Assembly: GCA_016708125.1 (NCBI GenBank)
Contig: JADJGF010000001.1
Coordinates: 4,300,001 to 4,364,000, forward strand
DNA length: 64,000 bases
Source of the DNA: Ignavibacteriota bacterium
GTDB lineage: Bacteria > Bacteroidota > Ignavibacteria > Ignavibacteriales > Melioribacteraceae
Reading direction: 5' to 3'
In this document: positions 34,542-44,198 of the stretch, in pieces
Position numbering within the stretch: the stretch's first letter is position 1
Layout: each line of letters begins with the position of its first letter
Notes under the pieces: generated by a model
What the model was told of the DNA's origin: nothing
Database searches by the model: none
The model's input: only the letters and a program-made list of their open reading frames with translations
Position numbers and translations under genes: made by a program

Positions 34542-34799
34542 TTGTACAAAGCAACAGTAATAATTAGAACAAGAAAAGATATTCTTGATCCTCAAGGAAA
34601 AGCCGCCGAACAAGGCGCAAAACTTTTGGGATTTTCAAATGTATCTAACACAAGAATTGGCAAATATGTAGAATTTTTTGTGAATGCAAATGATAAAAAT
34701 TTTGCCGAAAAAGAGATCAAAGAATATTCAGAAAAATTATTAAGCAATCCTATTATGGAAGATTTTGAATTTAAAATTGAAGAAGTAAATGAAGCCTAA
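34542..34799 (+). CDS. purS: Phosphoribosylformylglycinamidine synthase subunit PurS
   Basis: 85 aa. [21 protein letters not shown] is the standard PurS opening, and [10 protein letters not shown] and [10 protein letters not shown] follow. The start is TTG; an in-frame stop lies just before it, so no longer form exists. PurS joins PurQ and PurL in the fourth step of purine synthesis. It overlaps purQ by 11 bp. purL is not in the window. Confidence 0.95.
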   Translation: MYKATVIIRTRKDILDPQGKAAEQGAKLLGFSNVSNTRIGKYVEFFVNANDKNFAEKEIKEYSEKLLSNPIMEDFEFKIEEVNEA

Positions 34800-35481
34800 A
34801 TTTGGAGTCGTAGAATTTCCCGGATCTAATTGTGATCACGATGCATATTTTGCAGTTAAAAAAGTTTTAGGTTATGATGCCGAATTTCTTTGGCATAAAG
34901 AAACAGATTTAAAAAATTGCGATGCTATAATTCTTCCCGGCGGATTTTCTTACGGAGATTATCTAAGAACCGGAGCTATTGCAAGATTTTCGCCAATTAT
35001 GGAATACGTAATTTCGTTTGCAAATAAAGGCGGAATTGTAATCGGAATTTGTAACGGATTTCAAGTTTTGCTTGAAGCTGGTTTATTGCCCGGAGTTATG
35101 ATAAAAAATGAATCGCTAAAATTTGTTTGTAAAGATGTTTTCTTAAAAGTTGCAAATAAGAATTCTACTTTTACAAATCAAATTGATAAAGATGTAATTA
35201 AAATTCCAATTGCACATGGTGAAGGAAATTATTTTGCAGATGATGAAACTTTAAATACACTGAAAGAAAATAATCAGATAATTTTTGAATATGTAAACGA
35301 AAATGGATTTGTAGATGAAAAATCAAATCCAAATGGTTCAAAACTTAATATTGCCGGAATATCAAATAAAAATGGAAATGTTCTTGGAATGATGCCGCAT
35401 CCGGAAAGAGCTTGCGAATCAATTTTAAATAATACAGACGGACAATTAATTTTCAAATCAATAGTCAATAAATTAAAATAA
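34789..35481 (+). CDS. purQ: Phosphoribosylformylglycinamidine synthase glutaminase subunit PurQ
   Basis: 230 aa class I glutamine amidotransferase. [10 protein letters not shown] near the start, [19 protein letters not shown] at ~49-67, nucleophile Cys in [17 protein letters not shown] (~85-101) and the His/Glu pair [10 protein letters not shown] near 203-212. It frees ammonia from glutamine for PurL. It overlaps purS by 11 bp, the usual coupling. Confidence 0.97.
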   Translation: MKPKFGVVEFPGSNCDHDAYFAVKKVLGYDAEFLWHKETDLKNCDAIILPGGFSYGDYLRTGAIARFSPIMEYVISFANKGGIVIGICNGFQVLLEAGLLPGVMIKNESLKFVCKDVFLKVANKNSTFTNQIDKDVIKIPIAHGEGNYFADDETLNTLKENNQIIFEYVNENGFVDEKSNPNGSKLNIAGISNKNGNVLGMMPHPERACESILNNTDGQLIFKSIVNKLK

Positions 35482-35496
35482 TAAATTGAGGTAATT

Positions 35497-35685
35497 ATGT
35501 TTGGAAGTTTAGGCGCAACAGAAATAATTTTAATTATCGTTGCAATAATTCTTCTTTTCGGCGCAAAGAAAATTCCCGAACTTGCTCAAGGCGTTGGCAA
35601 AGGTATGAAGGAATTTAAAAAAGCCATCAAAGAAGTTGAAGAAGATATTACCGATGTTAAAGATGATATAAAATCTAAAAAATAA
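35497..35685 (+). CDS. tatA: Twin-arginine translocase subunit TatA/E
   Basis: 62 aa. The N-terminal helix ([24 protein letters not shown]) with the FG hinge, an amphipathic helix ([16 protein letters not shown]) and an acidic/basic tail ([15 protein letters not shown]) are the complete TatA pattern. A GAGG ribosome binding site lies before the ATG. TatA builds the pore for folded proteins with twin-arginine signals. tatC is not in the window. Confidence 0.95.
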   Translation: MFGSLGATEIILIIVAIILLFGAKKIPELAQGVGKGMKEFKKAIKEVEEDITDVKDDIKSKK

Positions 35686-35700
35686 TTCGGATTTCTGATA

Positions 35701-37113
35701 TTGCTAACGTATAAAAATCACTCGGAAAAATTAGATTTAATCAAATCCGAAAAATTATCGCTTGTAGAAAATGTTCAAAACTTTTTAGAAAGAATTGAAC
35801 AAAATAAAAGTTTAAATGCGTTCAATTTTGTTTTTGAAGATTCTTTAAATTCTGTTGAAATTATTCAAGAAAAAATTAAAAACAGAACTGCCGGAAAACT
35901 TGCGGGAATGGTAATTGCTGTTAAAGATGTTTTGGCAATTAAAAATAAACCGCTTACTTGCTCATCAAAAATTTTAGAAAATTTTGAATCATTATATACT
36001 GCAACAGCAATTCAAAAATTAATTGATGAAGATGCAATAATTATTGGCAAAACCAATTGCGATGAATTTGCAATGGGTTCATCAAATGAAAACTCATATT
36101 TTGGTCCGGTAAAAAATCCAATTAATCAAGAATATGTAACCGGCGGATCAAGCGGCGGTTCGGCAGCGGCAGTCGCAGCAGATTTATGCGATGCTGCAAT
36201 CGGAACGGATACGGGTGGATCAATTCGCCAACCAGCAGCATTTTGCGGAATTTTTGGTATGAAACCAAGTTACGGCAGAGTTTCAAGATTTGGATTAAAT
36301 GCTTTCGCTTCATCTTTTGATTCGATTGGAAGTTTCGCAAAAAATATATATGATATTTCTATAGTTCAAGAAGTACTTTCGGGTTTTGATCAAAATGATT
36401 CGACATCGGAAAATAAATCTGTTCCAAATTATTCATCTTTTTCCAATAAAATTGAAAAAGTAAAAATTGGAATTCCTAAAGAATATTTTGCAGAAGGTTT
36501 GGATTCAGAAATAAAATCTGCAATTGATAAACAGTTGGAATTAATCAAATCTAAAGGTTTTGAAATTGTAGAAATTAATTTACCAATGACTGAATTTTCG
36601 ATCGCAACATATTACATTCTAACAACAGCTGAAGCTTCATCAAATTTAGCAAGATTTGACGGAGCTCGTTATGGTTACAGAACAAATCAAAAAGTTGGAT
36701 TGCGTGAAATGTACACAAAATCCCGATCGGAAGGATTTGGCAAAGAAGTTAAACGCAGAATTATGCTTGGCACATATGTTTTATCTGCCGGATATTACGA
36801 TGCTTATTACAGAAAAGCTCAAAAAGTTAGAAGATTAATAAAAGAAGATTTTGATAATGCATTCAAAAAAGTTGATATAATTTTAACTCCGACTTCTCCA
36901 ACAACTGCGTTTAAAATTGGCGAGAAATCAAGCGATCCTCTTCAAATGTATTTGAGCGATATTTACACAACTTCGGCCAATTTAGCCGGAATTCCCGGTT
37001 TAAATATTCCAATCGGATTCGATAATAAAGGGCTTCCAATTGGAATGCAATTAATGGCAAATCAGTTTGAAGAAGATTTGTTATTGAGTTTTACAATCGA
37101 AATTCTGAAATAA
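35701..37113 (+). CDS. gatA: Aspartyl/glutamyl-tRNA amidotransferase subunit A
   Basis: 470 aa, normal length, TTG start. The amidase signature is complete: Lys in [20 protein letters not shown] (~73-92) and the Gly/Ser loop [19 protein letters not shown] with [16 protein letters not shown] (~148-185), giving the Ser-cisSer-Lys triad. [19 protein letters not shown] and [18 protein letters not shown] are GatA-specific. It amidates misacylated Glu-tRNA(Gln) and/or Asp-tRNA(Asn) with GatB and GatC, which are elsewhere. Confidence 0.96.
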   Translation: MLTYKNHSEKLDLIKSEKLSLVENVQNFLERIEQNKSLNAFNFVFEDSLNSVEIIQEKIKNRTAGKLAGMVIAVKDVLAIKNKPLTCSSKILENFESLYTATAIQKLIDEDAIIIGKTNCDEFAMGSSNENSYFGPVKNPINQEYVTGGSSGGSAAAVAADLCDAAIGTDTGGSIRQPAAFCGIFGMKPSYGRVSRFGLNAFASSFDSIGSFAKNIYDISIVQEVLSGFDQNDSTSENKSVPNYSSFSNKIEKVKIGIPKEYFAEGLDSEIKSAIDKQLELIKSKGFEIVEINLPMTEFSIATYYILTTAEASSNLARFDGARYGYRTNQKVGLREMYTKSRSEGFGKEVKRRIMLGTYVLSAGYYDAYYRKAQKVRRLIKEDFDNAFKKVDIILTPTSPTTAFKIGEKSSDPLQMYLSDIYTTSANLAGIPGLNIPIGFDNKGLPIGMQLMANQFEEDLLLSFTIEILK

Positions 37114-37194
37114 AAAAAATCAAGTTTAAAGTAATTATTAGTAAAATTTTATATTATTTCCAACTATTTATTCAAAAATCAAAAAGGAAGTAAA

Positions 37195-37389
37195 ATGTCT
37201 GAAATACATAAATGCATTAGCTGTGAAAGAGAAGAAATAATTGTTCCTTTGGTTTCAATAAGATTTTCACAAATCCCAACTTGGATTTGCACACAATGTT
37301 TGCCAACTTTAATTCACAATCCCGCAAAATTGGAATCTAAGTTTAGAGATATGGATGTTGAAAATCCGGTGAAACCAAAAATCAATTAA
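37195..37389 (+). CDS. Small zinc-ribbon-like protein, unknown
   Basis: 64 aa. Two Cys pairs, CISC near residue 8-11 and CTQC near 32-35, are spaced as in a zinc ribbon, followed by LPTLIHNPAKLESKF. AAGGAAG precedes the ATG by about 6 bases, and a clear terminator follows 15 bp after the stop, so it is a real, separately ended gene. It lies between gatA (82 bp) and sucD. No specific family or function was recognised. Confidence 0.78.
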   Translation: MSEIHKCISCEREEIIVPLVSIRFSQIPTWICTQCLPTLIHNPAKLESKFRDMDVENPVKPKIN

Positions 37390-37403
37390 TTTATAAATTT
37401 AGC

Positions 37404-37432
37404 TTTCGTCACTAAATTTTTTGGTGACGAAA
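37404..37432 (+). terminator. Rho-independent terminator
   Basis: Stem TTTCGTCAC / GTGACGAAA extended by T-G and two A-T pairs, with a 5-nt loop, followed by ATTTATTTT. It ends the transcript of the zinc-ribbon gene. Confidence 0.85.
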
Positions 37433-37542
37433 ATTTATTTTAAATCATCATAATAACACTTCCAAATTCTTCAAATATTTTACGCAAAATTTTATTAAGT
37501 TTTGAATCAAGTTTAATAATAAAAATATTCAAGGAATTTCTA

Positions 37543-38421
37543 ATGAGCATTTTACTTGATAAGAAAACAAAAGTTGTTGTGCAAGGAATTACCGGAAGTG
37601 AAGGTTCGTTTCACGCCGGACAAATGATTGAATATGGAACAAACGTTGTTGCCGGAGTTACACCAGGTAAAGGCGGAACCGAACATCTTGGCTTACCGGT
37701 TTTTAACACTGTTGCCGATGCAGTTACAAAAACAAAAGCTGAAGCTTCTGTAATATTTGTACCGCCGGCTTTTGCAGCAGACGCAATTCTTGAAGCTGCC
37801 AATGCCGGAATAAAATTAGTTATTTGTATTACTGAAGGAATTCCCGCAAAAGATATGGTTCAAGTTTACAATGTAATTAAAAATAAAGATGTTAGATTAA
37901 TTGGTCCAAATTGCCCCGGAATAATTTCTCCCGGAAAAGCAAAAATTGGAATTATGCCTGGATTTATTCATAAAAAAGGGAAAGTTGGTGTAGTTTCTAG
38001 AAGTGGAACTTTAACTTACGAAGCAGTAAAACAATTAAGCGATTTAAATATCGGTCAATCAACTTGCGTTGGAATTGGCGGTGATCCGGTTGTAGGTTCA
38101 CAATTTATTGATATTATAAAATTATTTAATGATGATCCGAATACTGAAGGAATTGTAATGATCGGAGAAATTGGCGGAACTGCTGAAGAAACCGCTGCAG
38201 AATTCATTAAGAAAAATGTTAAGAAACCGGTTGTTGGATTTATTGCCGGACAAACAGCTCCTCCCGGAAGAAGAATGGGTCATGCGGGTGCAATAATTTC
38301 CGGTGGAAAAGGAACTGCTTCAGAAAAAATGAAAGTAATGAAGAAAGCCGGAATTCATGTTGTGGAAAGTCCCGCTGAAATTGGAATTAATATGCAAAAA
38401 GCATTGGCAATGAAAAAATAA
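37543..38421 (+). CDS. sucD: Succinate-CoA ligase (ADP-forming) alpha subunit
   Basis: 292 aa, normal length. [24 protein letters not shown] (CoA-binding Rossmann), [30 protein letters not shown] and the phosphohistidine site [21 protein letters not shown] (~240-260) are all present. It makes succinyl-CoA interconvert with succinate in the TCA cycle. The beta subunit gene sucC is not adjacent, which is common outside Proteobacteria. The SD AAGGAA lies before the ATG. Confidence 0.97.
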   Translation: MSILLDKKTKVVVQGITGSEGSFHAGQMIEYGTNVVAGVTPGKGGTEHLGLPVFNTVADAVTKTKAEASVIFVPPAFAADAILEAANAGIKLVICITEGIPAKDMVQVYNVIKNKDVRLIGPNCPGIISPGKAKIGIMPGFIHKKGKVGVVSRSGTLTYEAVKQLSDLNIGQSTCVGIGGDPVVGSQFIDIIKLFNDDPNTEGIVMIGEIGGTAEETAAEFIKKNVKKPVVGFIAGQTAPPGRRMGHAGAIISGGKGTASEKMKVMKKAGIHVVESPAEIGINMQKALAMKK

Positions 38422-38434
38422 TTGTTGAACAATT

Positions 38435-38553
38435 TGTCATTTCGAATTCCAACATTTTTGTTGGGTGAGAAATCTTTTACAAAAATATTTTTTAGAGATT
38501 ATCACGTCGTCTGTCATCAGTTAACAAACGGAGACGGACTCTTTAGAATGACA
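38435..38553. repeat. Possible dispersed intergenic repeat (imperfect inverted ends)
   Basis: 119 bp between sucD and ndk begin with TGTCATTTCGAA and end with TTTAGAATGACA, which are imperfect inverted copies of each other. Inside are a perfect CCAACA-TTTT-TGTTGG hairpin (38449-38464), GGTGAGAAATCTTTT and AGAGATTATCAC. This layout is like short non-coding intergenic repeats often seen in FCB genomes. Only one good copy is in this window, so the call is tentative. Confidence 0.5.
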
Positions 38554-38602
38554 TCACTTGAAGAATTTAGTATTTTTTAATTTATAATTACGGAGAACCA
38601 TT

Positions 38603-39034
38603 TTGAGCAACAGAACTTTAGCAATTCTTAAACCGGATTGCGTTGAAAAAAAATTAATTGGACAAGTAATTCAAAAAATAAATGAGGCCGGATTTAAAAT
38701 TTTAGCAATGAAAATGGTAAAATTAACAAATGATTCTGCCGGCGGATTTTATGCAATTCATAAAGAACGACCATTCTTTAATGATTTATTAGTTTATATG
38801 ACTTCTGGTCCTTGTGTTCCAATTGCTTTAGAGAAAGAAAATGCAGTTGCAGATTTTAGAAAATTAATTGGAGCAACAAATCCGGCAAATGCAGAAGAAG
38901 GAACAATCAGAAAACTTTTCGCAGAAAGTATAGAAAAAAATATTGTTCACGGTTCGGATTCCGATGAAAATGCTGCAATAGAAATTTCTCATTTCTTCTC
39001 AAGAAAAGAATTATTAGAAAATAACGGATTTTAA
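38603..39034 (+). CDS. ndk: Nucleoside-diphosphate kinase
   Basis: 143 aa, normal length. [23 protein letters not shown] at the start, [14 protein letters not shown], and the active-site segment [20 protein letters not shown] with the phosphohistidine (~117). The start is TTG, with GGAG about 9 bases before it. It balances nucleoside triphosphates using ATP. Its stop overlaps the ATG of the Nudix gene (TAATG). Confidence 0.97.
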   Translation: MSNRTLAILKPDCVEKKLIGQVIQKINEAGFKILAMKMVKLTNDSAGGFYAIHKERPFFNDLLVYMTSGPCVPIALEKENAVADFRKLIGATNPANAEEGTIRKLFAESIEKNIVHGSDSDENAAIEISHFFSRKELLENNGF

Positions 39035-39567
39035 TGAGTCTGAAAAAATGGATGAAACTTTCCGAAAAAGTTTTATTCACAAATAAACATTGGACTTACA
39101 AATTAGATCAATTTGAAATTGAAGGAGTTACAAGGAGTGAATATCATTATGTTCACTCCCCCGGCTCCACAATGGTTATTCCAAAATTAAGTAATTCAAA
39201 AATTCTGCTCACAAATCAATTCAGATATTTAAATCAAAAAGAAAGTTTGGAATTTCCTTGCGGTTCAATTGATGGTAATTTATCAAAAGAAGTGAATGCT
39301 TTAAAAGAATTAAGAGAGGAAACCGGATTTACCGGAAATCTAAAATTCATTGGAGAGTTTTCTCCATACACCGGAGTTTCAAATGAAATGTGTTCCGTTT
39401 TTATTGCAACAGATTTAATCAAATCTCCGCTCCCTTCAGATTTGACCGAAGAATTCGAACTTTTAGAATTTACTATTCAAGATTTTGAAAATAAAATTTC
39501 GCAAAATATAATTTGGGATGGGTTAACTTTATCAGCATGGCAATTGGCAAAAAAATATTTTATCTAA
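39034..39567 (+). CDS. NUDIX hydrolase with slightly degenerate Nudix box
   Basis: 177 aa. The Nudix box at about 81-103 reads G-SIDGN-L-SKEVNAL-KEL-R-EE-T-GF: the essential EExGF core is intact, but the first conserved Glu is Leu and the Arg of REL is Lys. The surrounding pattern (HSPGSTMVIPKL, LLTNQFRYLNQKESLEFPCGS, FSPYTGVSNEMCSVFIATDL) is that of ADP-ribose pyrophosphatases. It probably cleaves ADP-ribose or a similar nucleoside diphosphate derivative. It is coupled to ndk and overlaps the following gene. Confidence 0.88.
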   Translation: MSLKKWMKLSEKVLFTNKHWTYKLDQFEIEGVTRSEYHYVHSPGSTMVIPKLSNSKILLTNQFRYLNQKESLEFPCGSIDGNLSKEVNALKELREETGFTGNLKFIGEFSPYTGVSNEMCSVFIATDLIKSPLPSDLTEEFELLEFTIQDFENKISQNIIWDGLTLSAWQLAKKYFI

Positions 39568-40796
39568 TTTTTTTCAGTTTTATTGTAATCAACTTTTCAT
39601 GCAAAGAAAAAATTGAAAACAAAATTGAAGTTTATACCGGCGCTGATGTTTTGGTTTCCGAGAATTTAAATTTAATTGAAAATAAAAATCTCGGAATAAT
39701 TACAAATCATACTGCAATTTTAAAAAGTGGAATTCATCTTGTTGATACTTTATCAAAATTAAATAACATTAATATTGCTTGCTTATTTGGACCAGAACAT
39801 GGAATTCGCGGAAATGCTTCTGATGGCACAATTATAAATGATAGTGTCGATTCAAAAACCGGAATTCCAATTCGCTCACTTTACGGAAATATTCGAAAAC
39901 CTACACAAGAATATTTGCAAAATATTGATCTGTTGATTTTTGATATTCAAGATGTTGGCGCAAGATTTTACACTTATATTTCAACAATGTATTATGCCAT
40001 TCAAGCTGCTTCGGAAAATAATATTCCAATATTAATTTTGGATAGACCAAATCCGATAAATGGAATAAATGTAAATGGACCAATGCTGGATTCAAATTTT
40101 ACATCATTTGTTGGAATTACGGAATTACCAATTCAACATGGAATGACAATTGGTGAATTGGCTAATTATTTTAATCAACCAAAAATTTTAAAGACAAAAA
40201 TTCCGGCAGAATTAAAAATCATAAAAATGAAAAATTGGAAACGTGAATTTTATTTTGGTGATTGCAATTTAAAATGGATAAATCCAAGTCCGAATATTCC
40301 AATTTTAGAAACGGCAATTGTTTATCCCGGTTTATGTTTAATTGAAGGAATTAATATTTCGGAAGGACGAGGAACTAATTCACCTTTTACATTAATTGGA
40401 AGTCCATATATAAATTCTGAAAATGTAATTGATGAAATGAATAAATATAATTCGGCTGGAGTAAAATTAAAAGATTCAAATTTTACGCCGATTGAAATTC
40501 CCAACATGGCTTCTAATCCAAAATATAAAAATGAAAAGTGTAACGGAATTTTAATAAAAGTTACAAACAGAAATATATTCAATCCGATTGAATTTTCTGT
40601 AAAATTGATTCATACATTTCATAAATTGTATCCGGAAAATTTTTCTTTTAGGGAAAATTCTATTGATAGACTTTGGGGTAGTGATAATTTTAGGAAAGAT
40701 ATACTTTCCGGAAAAACACCGAATGAAATTATTGAATCATATCAATCAAAATTAAATGAGTTTAAAAAAATTAGAAAACAATTTTTATTGTATTAG
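39537..40796 (+). CDS. namZ: Exo-beta-N-acetylmuramidase family protein (DUF1343/NamZ), lipoprotein
   Basis: 419 aa from the ATG at 39537. An ATG 8 codons earlier is in frame but deepens the overlap with the Nudix gene. The signal ends in a lipobox (FIVINFSC). The mature protein has TGADVLVSENLNLIENKNLGIITNHTA, FGPEHGIRGNASDG, DLLIFDIQDVGARFYTYISTM, ILDRPNPINGINVNGPML, and LIEGINISEGRGTNSPF, all typical of DUF1343. Characterised members (NamZ) remove N-acetylmuramic acid from the ends of peptidoglycan fragments. It is likely periplasmic, in cell-wall recycling or scavenging. The symbol is assigned by family. Confidence 0.87.
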   Translation: MAIGKKIFYLIFFSFIVINFSCKEKIENKIEVYTGADVLVSENLNLIENKNLGIITNHTAILKSGIHLVDTLSKLNNINIACLFGPEHGIRGNASDGTIINDSVDSKTGIPIRSLYGNIRKPTQEYLQNIDLLIFDIQDVGARFYTYISTMYYAIQAASENNIPILILDRPNPINGINVNGPMLDSNFTSFVGITELPIQHGMTIGELANYFNQPKILKTKIPAELKIIKMKNWKREFYFGDCNLKWINPSPNIPILETAIVYPGLCLIEGINISEGRGTNSPFTLIGSPYINSENVIDEMNKYNSAGVKLKDSNFTPIEIPNMASNPKYKNEKCNGILIKVTNRNIFNPIEFSVKLIHTFHKLYPENFSFRENSIDRLWGSDNFRKDILSGKTPNEIIESYQSKLNEFKKIRKQFLLY

Positions 40797-40810
40797 AATT
40801 AAGGAATAAA

Positions 40811-41845
40811 ATGAGCTTAAAAATTTTTATTTTTTCAATAGTAATTGCATTAGCGGCTTGCGGTGATAAAAAAGAAGAAAAAAGTGATTTGGGAAAAAAA
40901 GATGGAATTGAAAAATCCGAACAAATTGCCAAAGAAGAAGTTGTTGGACCAAAAATACAGCTTCAGTACAAATTTAAAAAAGGCGATAAATTCAGTTACA
41001 TGTTAAATACATCTTCAGTAAATTCTGAATCAATTGCCGCCGATACAACACTTACAAATGTTATCAAGCAAAATGTAACATACGTTTTTAATTTTGTTGT
41101 TAACAACATTTCGGAAATTGAAGGAACAGAACTAACTGCATCAATTTCTTCAATTGTTGCTGAATCAAATTTTAATAAACAATCAATTAAATATGATTCA
41201 AAATATATTTACAGCACAAGAGAAAAAATTCAATTTGTTGATTATGAAGCTGTAAAAAAAGTTCCATTCAAGGTTTATGTAAATACAATTGGTCAAGTTA
41301 CAAAAGTTGATAAAATTGAGAAAATTATAAATAACATTTTATCAATTCAGCAAGTTCCAGATACATTATCAAAGCAAACCAAAGAAAAAATGAAGTATAA
41401 TATTGCAAACGGAACTTTGATGCCGTTAGTTCAACAAGTTTTTAAAGTAATTTCTGAGGATGAAGTTGGAGTAAATTCAACTTGGGAATTAAAATTTAAT
41501 ACTCCGCTTGCAGTTTTTGAGGTAGAAAATACGGCAATATTTAAAGTTAATAATTTGAATTTTGATGATGATACAATTGCAAATATTTCTTCAACATTAT
41601 TAATGAGTGTTAATGGAAATAATGTGGTTACTGAAAATAAAATTAAATATACTTTTGATAATCCCAAATTAGATGGAAGCGGAAGAGTTAAATTTAATAA
41701 CACAAAAGGTTTGGTTGAATTTTCCGAATCGAAAACAAACTTGCAAATGTCAATGTTAATGGAAGGAATGGATAATCAAAATAATTTAAAACAAAATAGA
41801 AAAACAGATAATTCAACAAATATTAATACCGTGAAATTACTGTAA
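40811..41845 (+). CDS. Lipoprotein of unknown function (DUF6263-like)
   Basis: 344 aa. Lipobox Cys at residue 17 (IALAAC), then a Lys/Glu-rich linker to ~45. The mature domain starts QLQYKFKKGDKFSYMLNTSSV, runs as beta-strand-rich sequence with KVYVNTIGQVTKVDKIEKIIN in the middle, and ends in FNNTKGLVEFSESKTNLQMSM. The pattern resembles DUF6263 lipoproteins of Bacteroidota, a tentative match. It follows namZ by 14 bp with AAGGA before its ATG. No function is known. Confidence 0.75.
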   Translation: MSLKIFIFSIVIALAACGDKKEEKSDLGKKDGIEKSEQIAKEEVVGPKIQLQYKFKKGDKFSYMLNTSSVNSESIAADTTLTNVIKQNVTYVFNFVVNNISEIEGTELTASISSIVAESNFNKQSIKYDSKYIYSTREKIQFVDYEAVKKVPFKVYVNTIGQVTKVDKIEKIINNILSIQQVPDTLSKQTKEKMKYNIANGTLMPLVQQVFKVISEDEVGVNSTWELKFNTPLAVFEVENTAIFKVNNLNFDDDTIANISSTLLMSVNGNNVVTENKIKYTFDNPKLDGSGRVKFNNTKGLVEFSESKTNLQMSMLMEGMDNQNNLKQNRKTDNSTNINTVKLL

Positions 41846-41954
41846 ATTTTGGTGTATTAATTTTTACATTTTTTTGAATTTTAATGTTAATCAATTTTAC
41901 TAAGAAGTAATCTGTTCCTTAATTTGATTTGCAGTATTTGCGGAATTTCTTTTA

Positions 41955-44198
41955 ATGAGTAATATCAAAAATTATTTCAATATTATTATTTTATTTCTTT
42001 TAATTTCTTCTCAAATAAAATTAGAAGCTCAGAATGTTGGAACAATAAGAGGACATGTTACAGATATTAATTCCGGCGAATCTCTTCTTTATGCAAATGT
42101 TTTAATCAAAGAATTGCAACTTGGAGCTTCAACAAATGAAAATGGGTATTTCATTTTCACTTCAATTCCTCCTAATAATAATTACACAATACTTGCAAGT
42201 TATGTTGGATATGAAAACAAAGAAATTCAATTTGTTGTTCAAGCTAACCGTGTAACTAAAGTAGATATATCATTAAAACCTACAAGTTTTGAATTACAGA
42301 CAGTGGAAAAAGTAGGACAAAAAAAAATTGAAACAAATGCAACTGATGTTGGTCTTCAAGTAATTTCTATGAAGGAATTGGAATCCTTACCTCAAGGAGT
42401 TGAAACAGATTTATTTAGATCTTTGCAATACGTACCTGGTGTAAAAACTACCGGAGATATTTCATCAAGATATTATGTTAGAGGCGGTTCATCTGATCAA
42501 AATTTAGTTTTGCTGAATGGCTCACCGGTTTATAATCCCTTTCATGCGCTTGGCATTTTCAGCATTTTTGATCCTGAAATTGTAAATAGTATGGAATTAT
42601 ATAAGGGAGGATTTCCGGCAGAATTTGGAGGAAAGGTTTCTTCCGTTTTAAATATTATTACAAAAGATGGAAATAAAAATAATTTTAATGCTAACGGATC
42701 AATAAGTTTATTAACTGGTAAAGTTTTATTAGAAGGACCAATTCCTTCAGGCTCGTATATTATCTCCGCAAGAAAAACTTATTCAAACAGTATCTTTAAA
42801 AAATTTTTAAATAATCAAGATGTTCCTTTGGATTTTTATGATTTCTCTTTTAAAGTAAATTATTCCGATCAAGAAATAAGTGAAGGCACAAAAATAATTC
42901 TTCACGGATTTTCAAGTCAAGATAAAATCAATAGAGACAGTGAACTTTCGGAAGATTATTTATGGAAGAATAATTTGTTTGGAATAAAATGGATGCAAGT
43001 TGCAAATAATAGTCCTGTTTTTTGGGATATGGGTATTACACTTAGTACTTATCAAGGTGAAATTATTCCAAAACTCAGTAATGTAAAACCTCAATTAAAT
43101 GATGTTAGAGATGTTTCATTCAAAGCAAATTTTAATTACGTTTTTGATAGCAGAGATGAAGCGATACTTGGATTTGATATAAAAGATATTCAAACGAAAT
43201 TGAAGTTGGAAAATAGCAGAGGTGCAGTTTCGGATATTATTTCTAAAGGAAGTCAAATAGCGGCTTATGCTAAATATAAATTTTTGAGATTTGATAATCT
43301 GGGAATTGATCTTGGAGCTAGATTAAATATCGCACAATTATCAAATAACAATGGAAGCACAATTGATCCAAGAATTAATATTACATACAGTTTTATTCCG
43401 CAAGTATCTATAAAATTAGCTTGGGGAAAATATCAGCAGGATTTAATAACACTTACAAAAGAAGACCAAATTTTAACTTTATTTGAACCTTGGTTAATTA
43501 CTCCGGATTATCTTCAACCGACAAGTTCAACACATTATATTGGTGGAATAACTTTACGATTAATTGAAAACTTATCCTTTAGTTTGGAAGGTTATTATAA
43601 ATTAACTGAAAATCTTCCCGCAGTAAATGAAAATAAAATTTATGATTCCGACCGTGATTTCATTGCCGGAGAAGGCGAAGCTTATGGTTGGGAAACTTCT
43701 ATAGGATATAATGATGAAGTTATAAATATTACCGCATCATATTCAAATTCATGGTCATATAAAACTGTTGATGGCTGGATTTATTATCCAAAGTATGATA
43801 TAAGGCATAGTTTAAATACCGGCTTTGCATTAAATATTGGTGCCGGCTGGTTATTCTCTGCAATGTGGATTTATAATTCTGGTTTGCCGTTTACTCAGTT
43901 AACCGGCTATTATGATAAATATTATGTGAACGACATATATTTTAATGAAGATTATTTTGATTCAACTCTTCCATATACGCTTTTAGGCGATAAAAATATT
44001 GCAAGATTACCGGATTATCATAGACTTGATTTAACATTATCAAAAAAAATAAGTATCTCAAAATTGAATATGACATTTAACTTTAGTGTGCTAAATGTTT
44101 ATGATAGAAAAAATATTTTGTACTTCAATCGCGAAACCGGAGAAAGAGTAAATATGCTTCCATTTTTACCAACAGCAACATTAAAGGTAGAATTGTGA
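41955..44198 (+). CDS. TonB-dependent receptor with carboxypeptidase-regulatory domain
   Basis: 747 aa. Signal peptide to ~26 (LISSQIKLEAQ). CarboxypepD_reg-like domain (~29-115: GTIRGHVTDINSGESLLYANVLIKE). Plug domain (~130-235) with KELESLPQGVETDLFRSLQYVPGVKT, YYVRGGSSDQNLVLLNGSPVYNP and EFGGKVSSVLNIITKDGN. The barrel follows and ends LPTATLKVEL. The overlap with a DUF4249 lipoprotein gene downstream is a known FCB pairing, distinct from SusCD and often of unknown cargo. It starts a new transcription unit after 109 bp of non-coding sequence. Confidence 0.93.
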   Translation: MSNIKNYFNIIILFLLISSQIKLEAQNVGTIRGHVTDINSGESLLYANVLIKELQLGASTNENGYFIFTSIPPNNNYTILASYVGYENKEIQFVVQANRVTKVDISLKPTSFELQTVEKVGQKKIETNATDVGLQVISMKELESLPQGVETDLFRSLQYVPGVKTTGDISSRYYVRGGSSDQNLVLLNGSPVYNPFHALGIFSIFDPEIVNSMELYKGGFPAEFGGKVSSVLNIITKDGNKNNFNANGSISLLTGKVLLEGPIPSGSYIISARKTYSNSIFKKFLNNQDVPLDFYDFSFKVNYSDQEISEGTKIILHGFSSQDKINRDSELSEDYLWKNNLFGIKWMQVANNSPVFWDMGITLSTYQGEIIPKLSNVKPQLNDVRDVSFKANFNYVFDSRDEAILGFDIKDIQTKLKLENSRGAVSDIISKGSQIAAYAKYKFLRFDNLGIDLGARLNIAQLSNNNGSTIDPRINITYSFIPQVSIKLAWGKYQQDLITLTKEDQILTLFEPWLITPDYLQPTSSTHYIGGITLRLIENLSFSLEGYYKLTENLPAVNENKIYDSDRDFIAGEGEAYGWETSIGYNDEVINITASYSNSWSYKTVDGWIYYPKYDIRHSLNTGFALNIGAGWLFSAMWIYNSGLPFTQLTGYYDKYYVNDIYFNEDYFDSTLPYTLLGDKNIARLPDYHRLDLTLSKKISISKLNMTFNFSVLNVYDRKNILYFNRETGERVNMLPFLPTATLKVEL

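Noticed and set aside
36122..36340. 72-codon minus-strand frame inside gatA
   Set aside because: It is antisense to the amidase signature region and is Arg/Leu-rich, as expected for a shadow frame.
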